Shown piece by piece: positions 50,372 through 59,595 of a stretch of DNA of 64,000 nucleotides (its first letter is position 1; each line of letters begins with the position of its first letter). This stretch comes from Streptomyces sp. BK340 (lineage in GTDB: Bacteria > Actinomycetota > Actinomycetes > Streptomycetales > Streptomycetaceae). The stretch is taken from NCBI RefSeq assembly GCF_007827595.1, contig NZ_VISR01000002.1, positions 62,001 through 126,000 of the forward strand, in the 5' to 3' direction. A program made the translations under genes and the position numbers. A model generated the notes under the pieces. That model was given only the letters and a program-made list of their open reading frames with translations, did not search any database and was not told the origin of the DNA.

Positions 50372-51454
50372 ATGACCACGACGTCTGAACGTCTTTCAGA
50401 AAAGCTGACACGCGAGGTCTCGAAGCGTGTGTCCCAGTCCGTGTTCGACGGCTCCCGGCTCCGGGTCGTCCTCCTGGTCGACGTCTACGACGGCGCACAG
50501 CAGCAGTTCCTCGAGGCGTACGAGAAGCTGTGCAAGCAGGTTGCATCGGTGCCCGGCCATGTCAGCGACCAACTCTGCCAGTCCATCGAGAATCCCTCCC
50601 AATGGCTCATCACAAGTGAGTGGGAGAGTGCCCCGCCGTTCCTCACCTGGGTGAACAGCGAGGAGCACGTGCGGATGGTGCAGCCGCTGCACAGCTGCGT
50701 CCGGGACACCCGGTCGCTGCGCTTCCACATCGTGCGGGAGACCAGCGGCGCCGCGCAGACGCAGTCGGCGGAGCGCCGGCTGCAGGCTCACCCGCGCATC
50801 GGCGACGGTGTGATCCGGCACGCGCTGACCTTCACGGTCAAGCCGGGCAGCGAGAAGAAGGTCGCGAAGATCCTCGCCGACTACGCCTCGCCCGAGGCCC
50901 GGGTGGACGACACGACCCGGCTGTGCCGGACCTCGCTGTTCATGCACGGCAATCGGGTGGTGCGGGCCATCGAGGTGCGCGGCGACCTGCTCGCGGCGCT
51001 CCGGCACGTGGCCGTGCAGCCTGAGGTGCGGGCCGTCGAGGAGGCGATCAACCCGTACCTGGAGCAGGACCGGGACCTCGACGACCAGGAATCGGCCCGG
51101 ATGTTCTTCACCCGGGCGGCGTTGCCGGCCGTGCACCACGTGGGCACGGAGGACCAGTCGGAGGGCAGGCGGCAGGCCCTGTGCTACCCGGCCCGGTCCG
51201 GTCACGGGATGCGGCTGGCCGAGCTGATCGCGCAGGCCGACTCCGCGGCCACGGAGGACGCGGCGAGTCCCGTGCTGCGCAGCACGGTCTTCCAGCGGGA
51301 CGACGTGGTCGTGCGCCTGGTCGACATGCGCGGCGACCAGGAGGCCGAGGTGCTGCCGCGAGAGCCCCGGATGGCCGCCGAGGTGCGGGAGCTGCTCGCC
51401 GCCGAGGTCGCCCGTATGGACCTGATCACCGATCGCCGCTCGCCGGGCGCCTGA
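50372..51454 (+). CDS. SchA/CurD-like protein (WhiE ORFI-like)
   Basis: A 360-residue protein typical of spore-pigment clusters (WhiE ORFI, SchA, CurD). The N-terminal part is an antibiotic-biosynthesis-monooxygenase-like ferredoxin fold ([22 protein letters not shown], then [22 protein letters not shown]). The C-terminal half carries the SchA/CurD domain with a repeat of the same kind of fold. Its biochemical role is unknown. ATG at 50372 has GAAGGAG 11 bases upstream. It is the first gene of the synthase operon. Confidence 0.85.
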   Translation: MTTTSERLSEKLTREVSKRVSQSVFDGSRLRVVLLVDVYDGAQQQFLEAYEKLCKQVASVPGHVSDQLCQSIENPSQWLITSEWESAPPFLTWVNSEEHVRMVQPLHSCVRDTRSLRFHIVRETSGAAQTQSAERRLQAHPRIGDGVIRHALTFTVKPGSEKKVAKILADYASPEARVDDTTRLCRTSLFMHGNRVVRAIEVRGDLLAALRHVAVQPEVRAVEEAINPYLEQDRDLDDQESARMFFTRAALPAVHHVGTEDQSEGRRQALCYPARSGHGMRLAELIAQADSAATEDAASPVLRSTVFQRDDVVVRLVDMRGDQEAEVLPREPRMAAEVRELLAAEVARMDLITDRRSPGA

Positions 51455-51519
51455 TCCGGCGGCCGGGTCTTCCCCGACCGCCGAGCGCCGACGCTACGAC
51501 ACATCCAACGGAGGCAACG

Positions 51520-51984
51520 TTGTCCGTCAAACCCCGTCCGAAAATCGTGGACCTCAGTGAGGTCGAGCCCAACGTCCGGCGAGGTGGCGACCTGCGCGCC
51601 ATGCTCACCCCGGCCACGGTCGGCTCCACCAGCGGCTTCATGGGCGTGGCCATCGTGCAGCCCGGTGACCGCATCGGGGAGCACTACCACCCGTACTCCG
51701 AGGAGTTCGTCTACGTCGTCTGCGGGCAGCTGGAGGTGGACCTGGACGGTGAGCCGCACGCGCTGCGGCCCGAGCAGGGCCTGATGATCCCGGCCCACAT
51801 GAAGCACCGGTTCCGCAACGTCGGCAAGGTGGAGGCGCGGATCGTCTTCCACCTCGGTCCGCTGGCGCCCAGGCCTCAGCTGGGCCATGTCGACACCGAG
51901 GAGACGGAGGTCATCGGGGCCGCCGCGGTGATCACCGAGGCAGGTGCCGCGCACGCGGCCGACCGGGGCCGGGTTCGGTCATGA
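51520..51984 (+). CDS. Cupin protein of the pigment cluster (WhiE ORFII-like)
   Basis: A 154-residue single-domain cupin: metal-binding motif 1 [21 protein letters not shown] and motif 2 [16 protein letters not shown] supply His and Glu ligands. Whether it is an oxygenase or cyclase in pigment maturation is unknown. The start is TTG at 51520, five bases after GGAGG; there is no ATG or GTG nearby in frame. The stop overlaps the KS-alpha start (ATGA). Confidence 0.85.
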   Translation: MSVKPRPKIVDLSEVEPNVRRGGDLRAMLTPATVGSTSGFMGVAIVQPGDRIGEHYHPYSEEFVYVVCGQLEVDLDGEPHALRPEQGLMIPAHMKHRFRNVGKVEARIVFHLGPLAPRPQLGHVDTEETEVIGAAAVITEAGAAHAADRGRVRS

Positions 51985-53261
51985 CCCGGCGCGTGGCGGT
52001 CACTGGCATAGGCATCGTTGCTCCGGGCGGCATCGGCGTACCGGCATTCTGGGATCTGCTTGCCGACGGCCGGACCGCGACGCGGGGCATAACCTTCTTC
52101 GACCCTTCGGGACTCAGGTCGCAGATCGCGGCGGAGTGCGACTTCGACCCGGCGGCGCACGGCCTGGACGCGGACCAGGCCGCCCGGGCGGACCGGTACA
52201 TCCAGTTCGCCCTGGTCGCCGGGGAGGAGGCGGTCCGGGACTCGGGTCTCGACCTGGCCCGGGTGGATCCCTGGCGGGTCGGGGTCTCGGTGGGCACCGC
52301 GGTCGGCGGCACCACCCGCCTGGAGCACGACTACGTCCTGGTCAGCCACCGCGGGCAGCGCTGGGACGTCGACGACCGCGAGGCGGAGCCGCATCTGCAC
52401 CGGGCGTTCTCGCCCAGCACGGTGGCCTCCGCGGTGGCGGAACGTTTCGGCGCCCAGGGCCCGGTGCAGACCGTCTCCACCGGCTGCACCTCGGGACTGG
52501 ACGCGGTCGGGTACGCCTTCCACACCGTCGAGGAGGGCCGGGCCGACATCTGCATAGCGGGCGCGTCGGACTCGCCGATCTCCCCGATCACCATGGCGTG
52601 CTTCGACGCGATCAAGGCCACGTCCCCGAACAACGACGATCCGGCACACGCCTCCCGGCCCTTCGACAACAACCGTGACGGGTTCGTCATGGGCGAGGGC
52701 GGTGCGGTGCTCGTCCTGGAGGAGCTGGAACACGCGCGGGCCCGTGGCGCGCACGTGTACTGCGAACTGAGCGGCTACGCCACCTTCGGCAACGCCTACC
52801 ACATGACCGGACTGACCAGCGAGGGCCTGGAGATGGCCCGGGCGATCGACACCGCGCTCGACCACGCCCGGCTCGACCCCACGGCGATCGACTACGTCAA
52901 CGCGCACGGCTCCGGCACCCGGCAGAACGACCGCCATGAGACGGCGGCCGTGAAGCGGGCGCTCGGCCACCACGCCTACGACACCCCCATGAGCTCCATC
53001 AAGTCGATGGTGGGGCACTCCCTCGGGGCGATCGGGGCGATCGAGGTGGTCGCGTGCGTGCTGGCCCTGGCCAAGCAGGTCGTACCCCCTACCGCGAACT
53101 ACGAGACCCCCGACCCCGAGTGCGACCTGGACTACGTCCCGCGTGTCGCCCGCGAACGGAAGCTGACCAGCGTCCTGTCCGTGGGCAGCGGGTTCGGAGG
53201 TTTCCAGTCCGCGGTGGTCCTGACCCGGACGAGGGACCGGACTAGGGAGAGGACAAGATGA
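51981..53261 (+). CDS. Type II polyketide ketosynthase alpha (WhiE ORFIII-like)
   Basis: A 426-residue condensing enzyme. Active-site Cys at about 169 in [15 protein letters not shown] and the two catalytic His at about 309 ([11 protein letters not shown]) and 346 ([11 protein letters not shown]). It pairs with KS-beta to extend malonyl units on the ACP into a poly-beta-ketone; spore-pigment minimal synthases typically make a C24 dodecaketide. Its ATG and the next gene's ATG both overlap the preceding stop codons (ATGA), giving strict translational coupling. Confidence 0.95.
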   Translation: MTRRVAVTGIGIVAPGGIGVPAFWDLLADGRTATRGITFFDPSGLRSQIAAECDFDPAAHGLDADQAARADRYIQFALVAGEEAVRDSGLDLARVDPWRVGVSVGTAVGGTTRLEHDYVLVSHRGQRWDVDDREAEPHLHRAFSPSTVASAVAERFGAQGPVQTVSTGCTSGLDAVGYAFHTVEEGRADICIAGASDSPISPITMACFDAIKATSPNNDDPAHASRPFDNNRDGFVMGEGGAVLVLEELEHARARGAHVYCELSGYATFGNAYHMTGLTSEGLEMARAIDTALDHARLDPTAIDYVNAHGSGTRQNDRHETAAVKRALGHHAYDTPMSSIKSMVGHSLGAIGAIEVVACVLALAKQVVPPTANYETPDPECDLDYVPRVARERKLTSVLSVGSGFGGFQSAVVLTRTRDRTRERTR

Positions 53262-54505
53262 GCGAACCGCATGACCGGCGCGCGGCCGTCACCGGCATCG
53301 GGGTGGTCGCGCCCAACGGCACCAGCACCGACACCTTCTGGAAGGCCACCCAGGGAGGTCTCAGCGCCCTCGACCGCATCACCCGCGAGGGCTGTGAGCA
53401 CCTTCCGCTGAAGGTGGCCGGCGAGGTCCGCGCCTTCGATCCGGCAGTGACGATCGAGGAGCGGTTCCTCGTCCAGACCGACCGGTTCACGCACTTCGCC
53501 ATGGCCGCGGCCGACTTCGCACTGGAAGACGCCCGGCTCGGGCAGGCCGACACCTCCGGGGAGCCCTACTCCATCGGTGTGGTCACCGCTGCCGGGTCCG
53601 GCGGCGGTGAGTTCGGCCAGCGCGAGCTGCAGCAGCTGTGGGGCAAGGGCAGCCGGTTCGTCGGCCCGTACCAGTCCATCGCCTGGTTCTACGCCGCGAG
53701 CACGGGACAGATCTCCATCCGCCGGGGGTTCAAGGGCCCCTGCTCGGTCGTCGCCTCCGACGAGGCCGGCGGTCTGGACGCCCTCGCGCACGCGGCGCGG
53801 GCGGTGCGGCGCGGCACCGACGTGATCGTGGCCGGCTCCACCGAGGCGCCGCTGGCGCCGTACTCGATGGTCTGCCAGCTCGGTTACGAGGAGCTGAGCC
53901 GTGAGGAGGACCCGACCCGCGCCTACCGCCCGTTCACGGACGCCGCCTGCGGCTTCGTGCCGGCGGAGGGCGGCGCCATGCTCGTGGTCGAGGCGGAGCG
54001 GTCCGCCCGCGAGCGCGGCGCGGACATCCGGGCCTTCGTCGCCGGGCATGCGGCCACCTTCACCGGTGCCTCCCGCTGGGCCGACTCCCGGGACGGCCTG
54101 GCCCATGCCGTCCGGCAGGCCCTGGACGAGGCCGGCTGCGCGCCCGAGGAGGTCGACGTCGTCTTCGCCGACGCCCTCGGGGTGCCGGAGGCGGACCGGG
54201 CCGAGGCGCTCGCGCTCGCCGACGCCCTCGGCGCGCACGGCACCCGGGTGCCGGTCACGGCGCCGAAGACCGGCATCGGCCGGGGTTACTGCGCGGCGCC
54301 CGTGCTGGACGCCGCGGCTGCCGTGCTCGCGATGGAGCACGGGCTGATCCCGCCGACGCCGAACGTCTTCGACGTCTGCCACGACCTCGACCTCGTGACC
54401 GGCCGTGCCCGCGTCGCCGAGCTGCGTACGGCGCTGGTGCTCAGCCGGGGACTGATGGGGTCGAACTCGGCGCTCGTGCTCCGGCACGGCGCCGTGAACG
54501 CCTAG
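53258..54505 (+). CDS. Ketosynthase beta / chain-length factor (WhiE ORFIV-like)
   Basis: A 415-residue KS homologue without the active-site Cys: the position corresponding to it is Glu in [11 protein letters not shown]. In actinorhodin-type chain-length factors this residue is Gln, which supports decarboxylation of malonyl-ACP. The rest of the KS fold is intact ([28 protein letters not shown]). It sets chain length in a heterodimer with KS-alpha. The start overlaps KS-alpha by four bases. Confidence 0.93.
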   Translation: MSEPHDRRAAVTGIGVVAPNGTSTDTFWKATQGGLSALDRITREGCEHLPLKVAGEVRAFDPAVTIEERFLVQTDRFTHFAMAAADFALEDARLGQADTSGEPYSIGVVTAAGSGGGEFGQRELQQLWGKGSRFVGPYQSIAWFYAASTGQISIRRGFKGPCSVVASDEAGGLDALAHAARAVRRGTDVIVAGSTEAPLAPYSMVCQLGYEELSREEDPTRAYRPFTDAACGFVPAEGGAMLVVEAERSARERGADIRAFVAGHAATFTGASRWADSRDGLAHAVRQALDEAGCAPEEVDVVFADALGVPEADRAEALALADALGAHGTRVPVTAPKTGIGRGYCAAPVLDAAAAVLAMEHGLIPPTPNVFDVCHDLDLVTGRARVAELRTALVLSRGLMGSNSALVLRHGAVNA

Positions 54506-54523
54506 CAGTACAGGAGGAATCGC

Positions 54524-55262
<739 letters not shown>

Positions 55263-55284
55263 ACCGGAAGGAGGAAAAGGCCCC

Positions 55285-55608
55285 ATGCACCAGGCCCTGA
55301 TCGTCGCCCGGATGGCCCCGGGCTCCGCACCCGGCATCGCCAAGGTGTTCGAGGAGTCCGACCGCGGAGAGCTGCCCCACCTCGTCGGTGTGGTCCGGCG
55401 CAGCCTCTTCCAGTTCGGCGATGTGTACATGCACCTCATCGAGTCCGAGCGCGAGCCGGGACCGGCCATCGCCAAGGTGACGAACCACCCCGAGTTCCGT
55501 GACGTCAGCGATCGCCTGCAGGCGTACGTCAGCGCGTACGACCCGGAGACCTGGAGGTCCCCCAAGGACGCGATGGCACACCGCTTCTACGTCTGGGAGC
55601 GCGACTGA
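55285..55608 (+). CDS. TcmI-family second cyclase (WhiE ORFVII-like)
   Basis: A 107-residue dimeric ferredoxin-fold cyclase (IVARMAPGSAPGIAKVFEESDRG split at conserved Glu-Ser; LVGVVRRSLFQFGDVYMHLIE; ENHP-type THPEFRDVSDRL). It catalyses later ring closures. AAGGAGGAAAAGG precedes ATG. It is the last gene of the synthase operon, followed by a strong terminator. Confidence 0.92.
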   Translation: MHQALIVARMAPGSAPGIAKVFEESDRGELPHLVGVVRRSLFQFGDVYMHLIESEREPGPAIAKVTNHPEFRDVSDRLQAYVSAYDPETWRSPKDAMAHRFYVWERD

Positions 55609-55631
55609 GCCGTACGGTCCGTCCGGACGGC

Positions 55632-55675
55632 CACCGGCCGCCGGGCCCGCAGCGTCGCGGGCCCGGCGGCCGGTG
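55632..55675. terminator. 19-bp perfect stem at the end of the pigment operon
   Basis: CACCGGCCGCCGGGCCCGC (55632-55650) pairs with GCGGGCCCGGCGGCCGGTG (55657-55675) around a 6-base loop. It lies between the cyclase gene and the convergent O-methyltransferase gene. Confidence 0.9.
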
Positions 55676-55720
55676 CTCTGTGTCCTGCGTGTGCTCCGTG
55701 TCCCGGGTCCGGGTGTCCCG

Positions 55721-56749
55721 TCACCCGGGCACGTGGCAGTCGAACGCGTGCAGATACGGGTTGACCGGCCGGATGTCCTCCACCTCGAGGCCCGCCGAGG
55801 TCAGCCTGCTCACCATGGAGTCGGTGGTGTGCTTGGCCCCGCCGACGTTGAGGAGCAGCAGCAGGTCCATGCCGGTGCTGAAGCGCATCGAGGGGGTGTC
55901 GTCCACCAGGTTCTCGATGACGACGACCCGGGTGCCGGGGCCGCCCGCCTCGACGACGTTGCGCAGCGTCCGGGCCGTGCTCTCGTCGTCCCACTCCAGG
56001 ATGTTCTTGATGATGTAGACGTCGGCCTGGACCGGGATCGCCTCCCGGACGTCGCCGGGCACGATCCGCGCGCGGTGGGCGAGATCGCCGCCCTCGCGCA
56101 GCCGCGGCAGGGCGTTCTCCACCACCCGGGGCAGGTCGAGCAGACTGCCGCGCATCTCCGGGTACTTGTCCAGCAGACACGCCACCACGTGCCCCTGGCC
56201 GCCGCCGATGTCCGCGACGGACCTGCTGCCCGACAGGTCGAGCAGGGCCGCCACCTCCCGCGCCGACTGCTCGCTGGAGCGGGTCATCGCGCGGTTGAAG
56301 ACGTCCGCGGACTCGGGGGCGTCCTCGTTGAGGTAGGTGAAGAACTCCTTGCCGTAGAGGTCCTCCACGACGTTCGTGCCGGTGCGTACGGCCTCGTCCA
56401 GCTTGGGCCAGGCGTCCCAGGTCCAGGGCTCGGTGCACCACAGGGCGATGGCGCGCAGGCTGTTCGGGTCGTCCTCGCGCAGCAGCCGGGACGTCTCGGT
56501 GTGCGTGAACGTGCCGTCCGGCTGCTCGGCGAAGACGCCGTAGCAGGACAGGGCGCGCAGCAGCCGGCGCAGCGGCTTCGGTTCGGTCTTCACCGCGGCC
56601 GCGAGGTCCTCGACGGCCATCGGCGCGTTGTCGAGGGCGTCGGCGACGCCCAGCCGGGCCGCTGCCCGGACGGCGGCGGCACAGGCCGCGCCGAACACGA
56701 GTTCGCGCAGCCGCATGGGTGGCGGTGGGGCTGTTTCAGCGGACGTCAT
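55721..56749 (-). CDS. SAM-dependent O-methyltransferase (hydroxyneurosporene/TcmN-type)
   Basis: A 342-residue two-domain methyltransferase: N-terminal winged-helix dimerisation domain (LGVADALDNAPMAVEDLAAAV) and a Methyltransf_2 catalytic domain with VADIGGGQGHVVACLLDKYPEM (SAM site), then DVYIIKNILEWDDE with the region where the catalytic His usually lies. At this place I read NILEWDD rather than the usual HxxHDW, so the base may differ. It probably methylates a phenol of the pigment. The S. coelicolor whiE cluster has no such gene, as I recall. GAGAGGG precedes ATG. Confidence 0.85.
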   Translation of the reverse strand: MTSAETAPPPPMRLRELVFGAACAAAVRAAARLGVADALDNAPMAVEDLAAAVKTEPKPLRRLLRALSCYGVFAEQPDGTFTHTETSRLLREDDPNSLRAIALWCTEPWTWDAWPKLDEAVRTGTNVVEDLYGKEFFTYLNEDAPESADVFNRAMTRSSEQSAREVAALLDLSGSRSVADIGGGQGHVVACLLDKYPEMRGSLLDLPRVVENALPRLREGGDLAHRARIVPGDVREAIPVQADVYIIKNILEWDDESTARTLRNVVEAGGPGTRVVVIENLVDDTPSMRFSTGMDLLLLLNVGGAKHTTDSMVSRLTSAGLEVEDIRPVNPYLHAFDCHVPG

Positions 56750-56783
56750 GTGCCGCCCTCTCTTTTCGGTGTTCGTCGGTCCA

Positions 56784-56827
56784 GCGGGTGCGGTGCGGGT
56801 GCGGTGCGGGTGCGGTGCGGGTGCGGT
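56784..56827. repeat. Four exact tandem copies of an 11-mer
   Basis: GCGGGTGCGGT is repeated four times without error at 56784-56827, between the O-methyltransferase start and the end of the beta-helix gene. The last base overlaps the beta-helix stop codon. It is a minisatellite-like tract, likely to vary between strains. Confidence 0.9.
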
Positions 56828-57897
56828 CAGCACAGGCCCGCGGGCCTCGAGGCCCGGCAGGCGTTGTGCTGGAAGGTGTTGCCCTTGCCGGTGTCGGTGT
56901 TGACGAGGTCCGCCGGGGAGTTGTTCGCGAGCATGTTGTCGCTGACCCGGTTCTTGTCGCCGGTGACGCCCACGAAGCTCTTGAACAGCACGATGCCGCC
57001 CGACAGCGGGGACTTGCCCGAGTGGTCGGTGACCAGGTTCCCGGTGACCGAGACCTGCTCGGTGCCGGTCAGGACGATGCCGGAGCCCTGGAGGGCGGGC
57101 AGCCGCTCGGTCTTGGGGCAGGACTTGTTGTTCCTGACGACGCGGTTGGCGGTCACTTCCAGGGCGCCGGCCTTGGGCTTGTTCTCGTCGCCGACGACGA
57201 ACACCCCGGCGCAGTTGCCGGTGACGTGGTTCTCCGCGACGGTGAGGTTGCGCAGCCTGCGCACGGTGACGCCAATCCGGTTGTTCTCGAGGCGGTTGCG
57301 CGCGACCAGCGTCTGCCCGGCGTCGTAGGCGCCCGCCTCCTCCGTGACGGTGTTGGCGAGGAACAGGCCCGCGTCGCCGTTGTCGTGGGCGTAGTTGAAC
57401 AGGAGCTGCCCGTGCACGGACCGCTCCTGGGCGATGCCCCACACGCCGTTCTTGTAGGCGTGCACCCGGCGGACGGTCATGGTGTCCGTCGCCATGCCGA
57501 ACACACCGGTCCGGCTGAAGCCGGTCACGGCCAGGTCCTCGACGGTGACGCCCTTGACGTTCGTGGACTTGGTGCCCACCACGCAGATGCCGTAGGCGCC
57601 CGCGGTGCAGCTGTTGACGGCCTTCTTCGAGGCCTTCCCGTCGACGGGCCTGATCACCGTTCCCGGGCCCACACCCCGCAGGGTCAGCCCGGGCGTCTTG
57701 ATCTTGACACTCTCGTGGTAGGTGCCGCCGAGCACGAGCACGGTGTCTCCGGCCCCCGCGGCGTCCACCGCCTTCTGGATGGACTCGCCCGGGTGGACCA
57801 GCAGGGTTTTGTGGGCGGCCGAGGCGGGGGCCGTACCCAGTCCCGCGCCGACGAGGGCCGCGGTGCAGGCGAGATATGCGATGTGACATCTCTTCAT
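56827..57897 (-). CDS. Secreted right-handed beta-helix (NosD/pectin-lyase-like) protein
   Basis: A 356-residue exported protein with a signal peptide (CHIAYLACTAALVGAGLGTA). The mature part begins with the pectin-lyase-fold start (LLVHPGESIQKAVDAAGAGD, then TVLVLGGTYHESVKIKTPGL) and continues in parallel-beta-helix repeats of about 22 residues (VTVRRLRNLTVAENHVTGN). Cys pairs are present near the middle and C-terminus. There are no recognised lyase residues, so glycan binding or cell-surface structure is as likely as catalysis. TACTGT seven bases before ATG suggests a leaderless mRNA. Confidence 0.8.
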   Translation of the reverse strand: MKRCHIAYLACTAALVGAGLGTAPASAAHKTLLVHPGESIQKAVDAAGAGDTVLVLGGTYHESVKIKTPGLTLRGVGPGTVIRPVDGKASKKAVNSCTAGAYGICVVGTKSTNVKGVTVEDLAVTGFSRTGVFGMATDTMTVRRVHAYKNGVWGIAQERSVHGQLLFNYAHDNGDAGLFLANTVTEEAGAYDAGQTLVARNRLENNRIGVTVRRLRNLTVAENHVTGNCAGVFVVGDENKPKAGALEVTANRVVRNNKSCPKTERLPALQGSGIVLTGTEQVSVTGNLVTDHSGKSPLSGGIVLFKSFVGVTGDKNRVSDNMLANNSPADLVNTDTGKGNTFQHNACRASRPAGLC

Positions 57898-57956
57898 ATC
57901 GCGTACAGTATGACCGTTTAATCCCATAAAGGCCGGATGGGCCATCCGGCGGCGTG

Positions 57957-58850
57957 TCAGCCGCCGCGCAGCTCCCGCCCGATCTCCAGCTGCACGCCCT
58001 CCAGCGGCCTGCCGGCCTCTGTCTCCCAGAGACGGTTCTGCAGCACCCGCCCCAGCGACCACGCCCGGGCCCGCTCCCGGTCCAGGCCCAGCACGTCCGT
58101 CAGCGCGTCGAAACGCCAGCGGGTCCCGGCGGGGTCGTACCGGTTGCAGATCGCGGGCAGCAGGTCGAAGCCGGGGTCCCCGGCCAGCGGCTTCGGGTCG
58201 ATGGCCAGCCACGGTGCCCGGCCGGCGGCCAGTACGTTCTCGTAGTGCAGGTCCCAGTGCAGCAGCCGGTCGCCGGGCTCGGCGACCACCTCGCGCACCG
58301 CGGCCGCGCAGTCCGCGACCAGACGGCGGTCCGCCGGGTCCGGAACCCGGCCGAGCGCCCGGGGCACCCGGTCCAGCATCGCCCGCGCGACATCGCCCAG
58401 ACGGCGTAGTCCCGCGGGGGCCGGCACGGACGTCAGCCGGGCCAGCAGCCCGGCGATGACCAGGACCGCCTCGCGCGCGTCCGGCACAGCGGTCAGCATG
58501 CGGCTCTCGTCCAGCCGCTCCAGCAGCAGCGTGCCGGTCGGCTCGTCGTGCTCCAGCAGCCGTACGGCCCCGTCCCCGCCCCACGTCCGCAGGGCCACCG
58601 GCTCGCCCGCGCTCTCCTCGTCGGGCAGCTGCAGCTTGAGCGCCGCCCCGCTGCCGTCGGCCCGGACGACCGGCAGGACCAGCGCGGCCACCCCGTTCAT
58701 CGCGGGTCCGTCGACCCGCAGCTCCCAGCGTCCGAGGAATTCCCCGGCCCGCCGCGGCAGGTCCGCGACGAACGCGCGCCCCGCCTCCCCGTTGAATTTC
58801 TCCTGAGAAGCGGCCAGCTCGCCGGGCACCTCGATCACCTTGCCGACCAT
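57957..58850 (-). CDS. APH(6)/hydroxyurea-kinase-like small-molecule phosphotransferase
   Basis: A 297-residue kinase with the APH(6) (streptomycin 6-kinase) family pattern: LQLPDEESAGEPVALRTWGGDGAVRLLEHD split by motif, LLLERLD, catalytic LLHWDLHYENVLAAG and metal-binding WLAIDPKPLAGDPGFDLLP. Relatives phosphorylate streptomycin or hydroxyurea. Whether it confers resistance is unknown. The start at 58850 leaves only ten bases to the divergent rhomboid-like gene at 58861. Confidence 0.85.
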   Translation of the reverse strand: MVGKVIEVPGELAASQEKFNGEAGRAFVADLPRRAGEFLGRWELRVDGPAMNGVAALVLPVVRADGSGAALKLQLPDEESAGEPVALRTWGGDGAVRLLEHDEPTGTLLLERLDESRMLTAVPDAREAVLVIAGLLARLTSVPAPAGLRRLGDVARAMLDRVPRALGRVPDPADRRLVADCAAAVREVVAEPGDRLLHWDLHYENVLAAGRAPWLAIDPKPLAGDPGFDLLPAICNRYDPAGTRWRFDALTDVLGLDRERARAWSLGRVLQNRLWETEAGRPLEGVQLEIGRELRGG

Positions 58851-58860
58851 ACTGACGTCT

Positions 58861-59580
58861 GTGAAACGGGTCACCCGATGTCGGCGTGGGCTCCGGGCGG
58901 CCGCGGCCTGCATCCGCCGCGCCCCGGGGCCGGTGGCCTATGTCCGCAGTGCCCCGGGCACCTACGTCTGGCTGCTGATCCTGTTCGTCACCACCGTCGC
59001 CCTGCACCACATGTCGCCGGAGTTCGAGGAGGACTTCCTGCGGCAGCGGTCGACCAACATCCACGAGCTGTCGCGGAACCCGGTACGGGTGCTGATCACC
59101 AGCGCGATGTGGATCGACAGCGGGCACTGGCTGCCGTACGCGGTCCTGTACACCGTCTTCCACGCCCAGGCCGAACGCTGGCTCGGCACCCTGCGCTGGC
59201 TCGCGGTGTGCGTGGCCGCCCACATGTTCGCCACGCTGATCAGCGAGCTGGCCCTGCTGAAGGCGATCCACGACGGCATGGCCCCGCACTCCGCGGTCAA
59301 CACCCTGGACATCGGCGTGAGTTACGCCCTGGCGGGCGTGGTGGCGGTGCTCACCTACCGGATCGCGGCGCCCTGGCGGTACCTGTACCTGGCGGTCGTG
59401 CTCGCGGTCTACACGGTCCCCCTCGCCACCAGCCGCACCTTCACCGACTTCGGGCACTTCCTGTCCGTGCTGATCGGTCTCGCGTGCTATCCGCTGGTCA
59501 GAGGCCGCGGCAGAGCATGGAACCCGAAGGAGACCCTGGCCCAGGCCCGCGCCGCGCTGCGGAGCGTCACCACGGGTTGA
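58861..59580 (+). CDS. Rhomboid-like membrane protein
   Basis: A 239-residue protein with about six transmembrane segments (TYVWLLILFVTTVALHHM; LPYAVLYTVFHAQAERWLG; WLAVCVAAHMFATLISELAL; SYALAGVVAVLTYRIAA; YLAVVLAVYTVPLA; FGHFLSVLIGLACYPLV). It keeps a G-x-S motif (DIGVSYALAG) and a late His (DFGHFLSVLIG), the positions of the rhomboid Ser-His dyad, so protease activity is possible. GTG at 58861 was chosen. The gene runs divergent from the kinase and convergent with the CHAT gene. Confidence 0.7.
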   Translation: MKRVTRCRRGLRAAAACIRRAPGPVAYVRSAPGTYVWLLILFVTTVALHHMSPEFEEDFLRQRSTNIHELSRNPVRVLITSAMWIDSGHWLPYAVLYTVFHAQAERWLGTLRWLAVCVAAHMFATLISELALLKAIHDGMAPHSAVNTLDIGVSYALAGVVAVLTYRIAAPWRYLYLAVVLAVYTVPLATSRTFTDFGHFLSVLIGLACYPLVRGRGRAWNPKETLAQARAALRSVTTG

Positions 59581-59595
59581 CGGTTGCGGCCGCCC

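Noticed and set aside
50361..50375. Four-codon upstream frame (ATG TGT GCA GGA TGA) overlapping the SchA/CurD start
   Set aside because: The AAGGAG motif abuts this ATG with no spacing, so initiation there is unlikely; probably coincidental.
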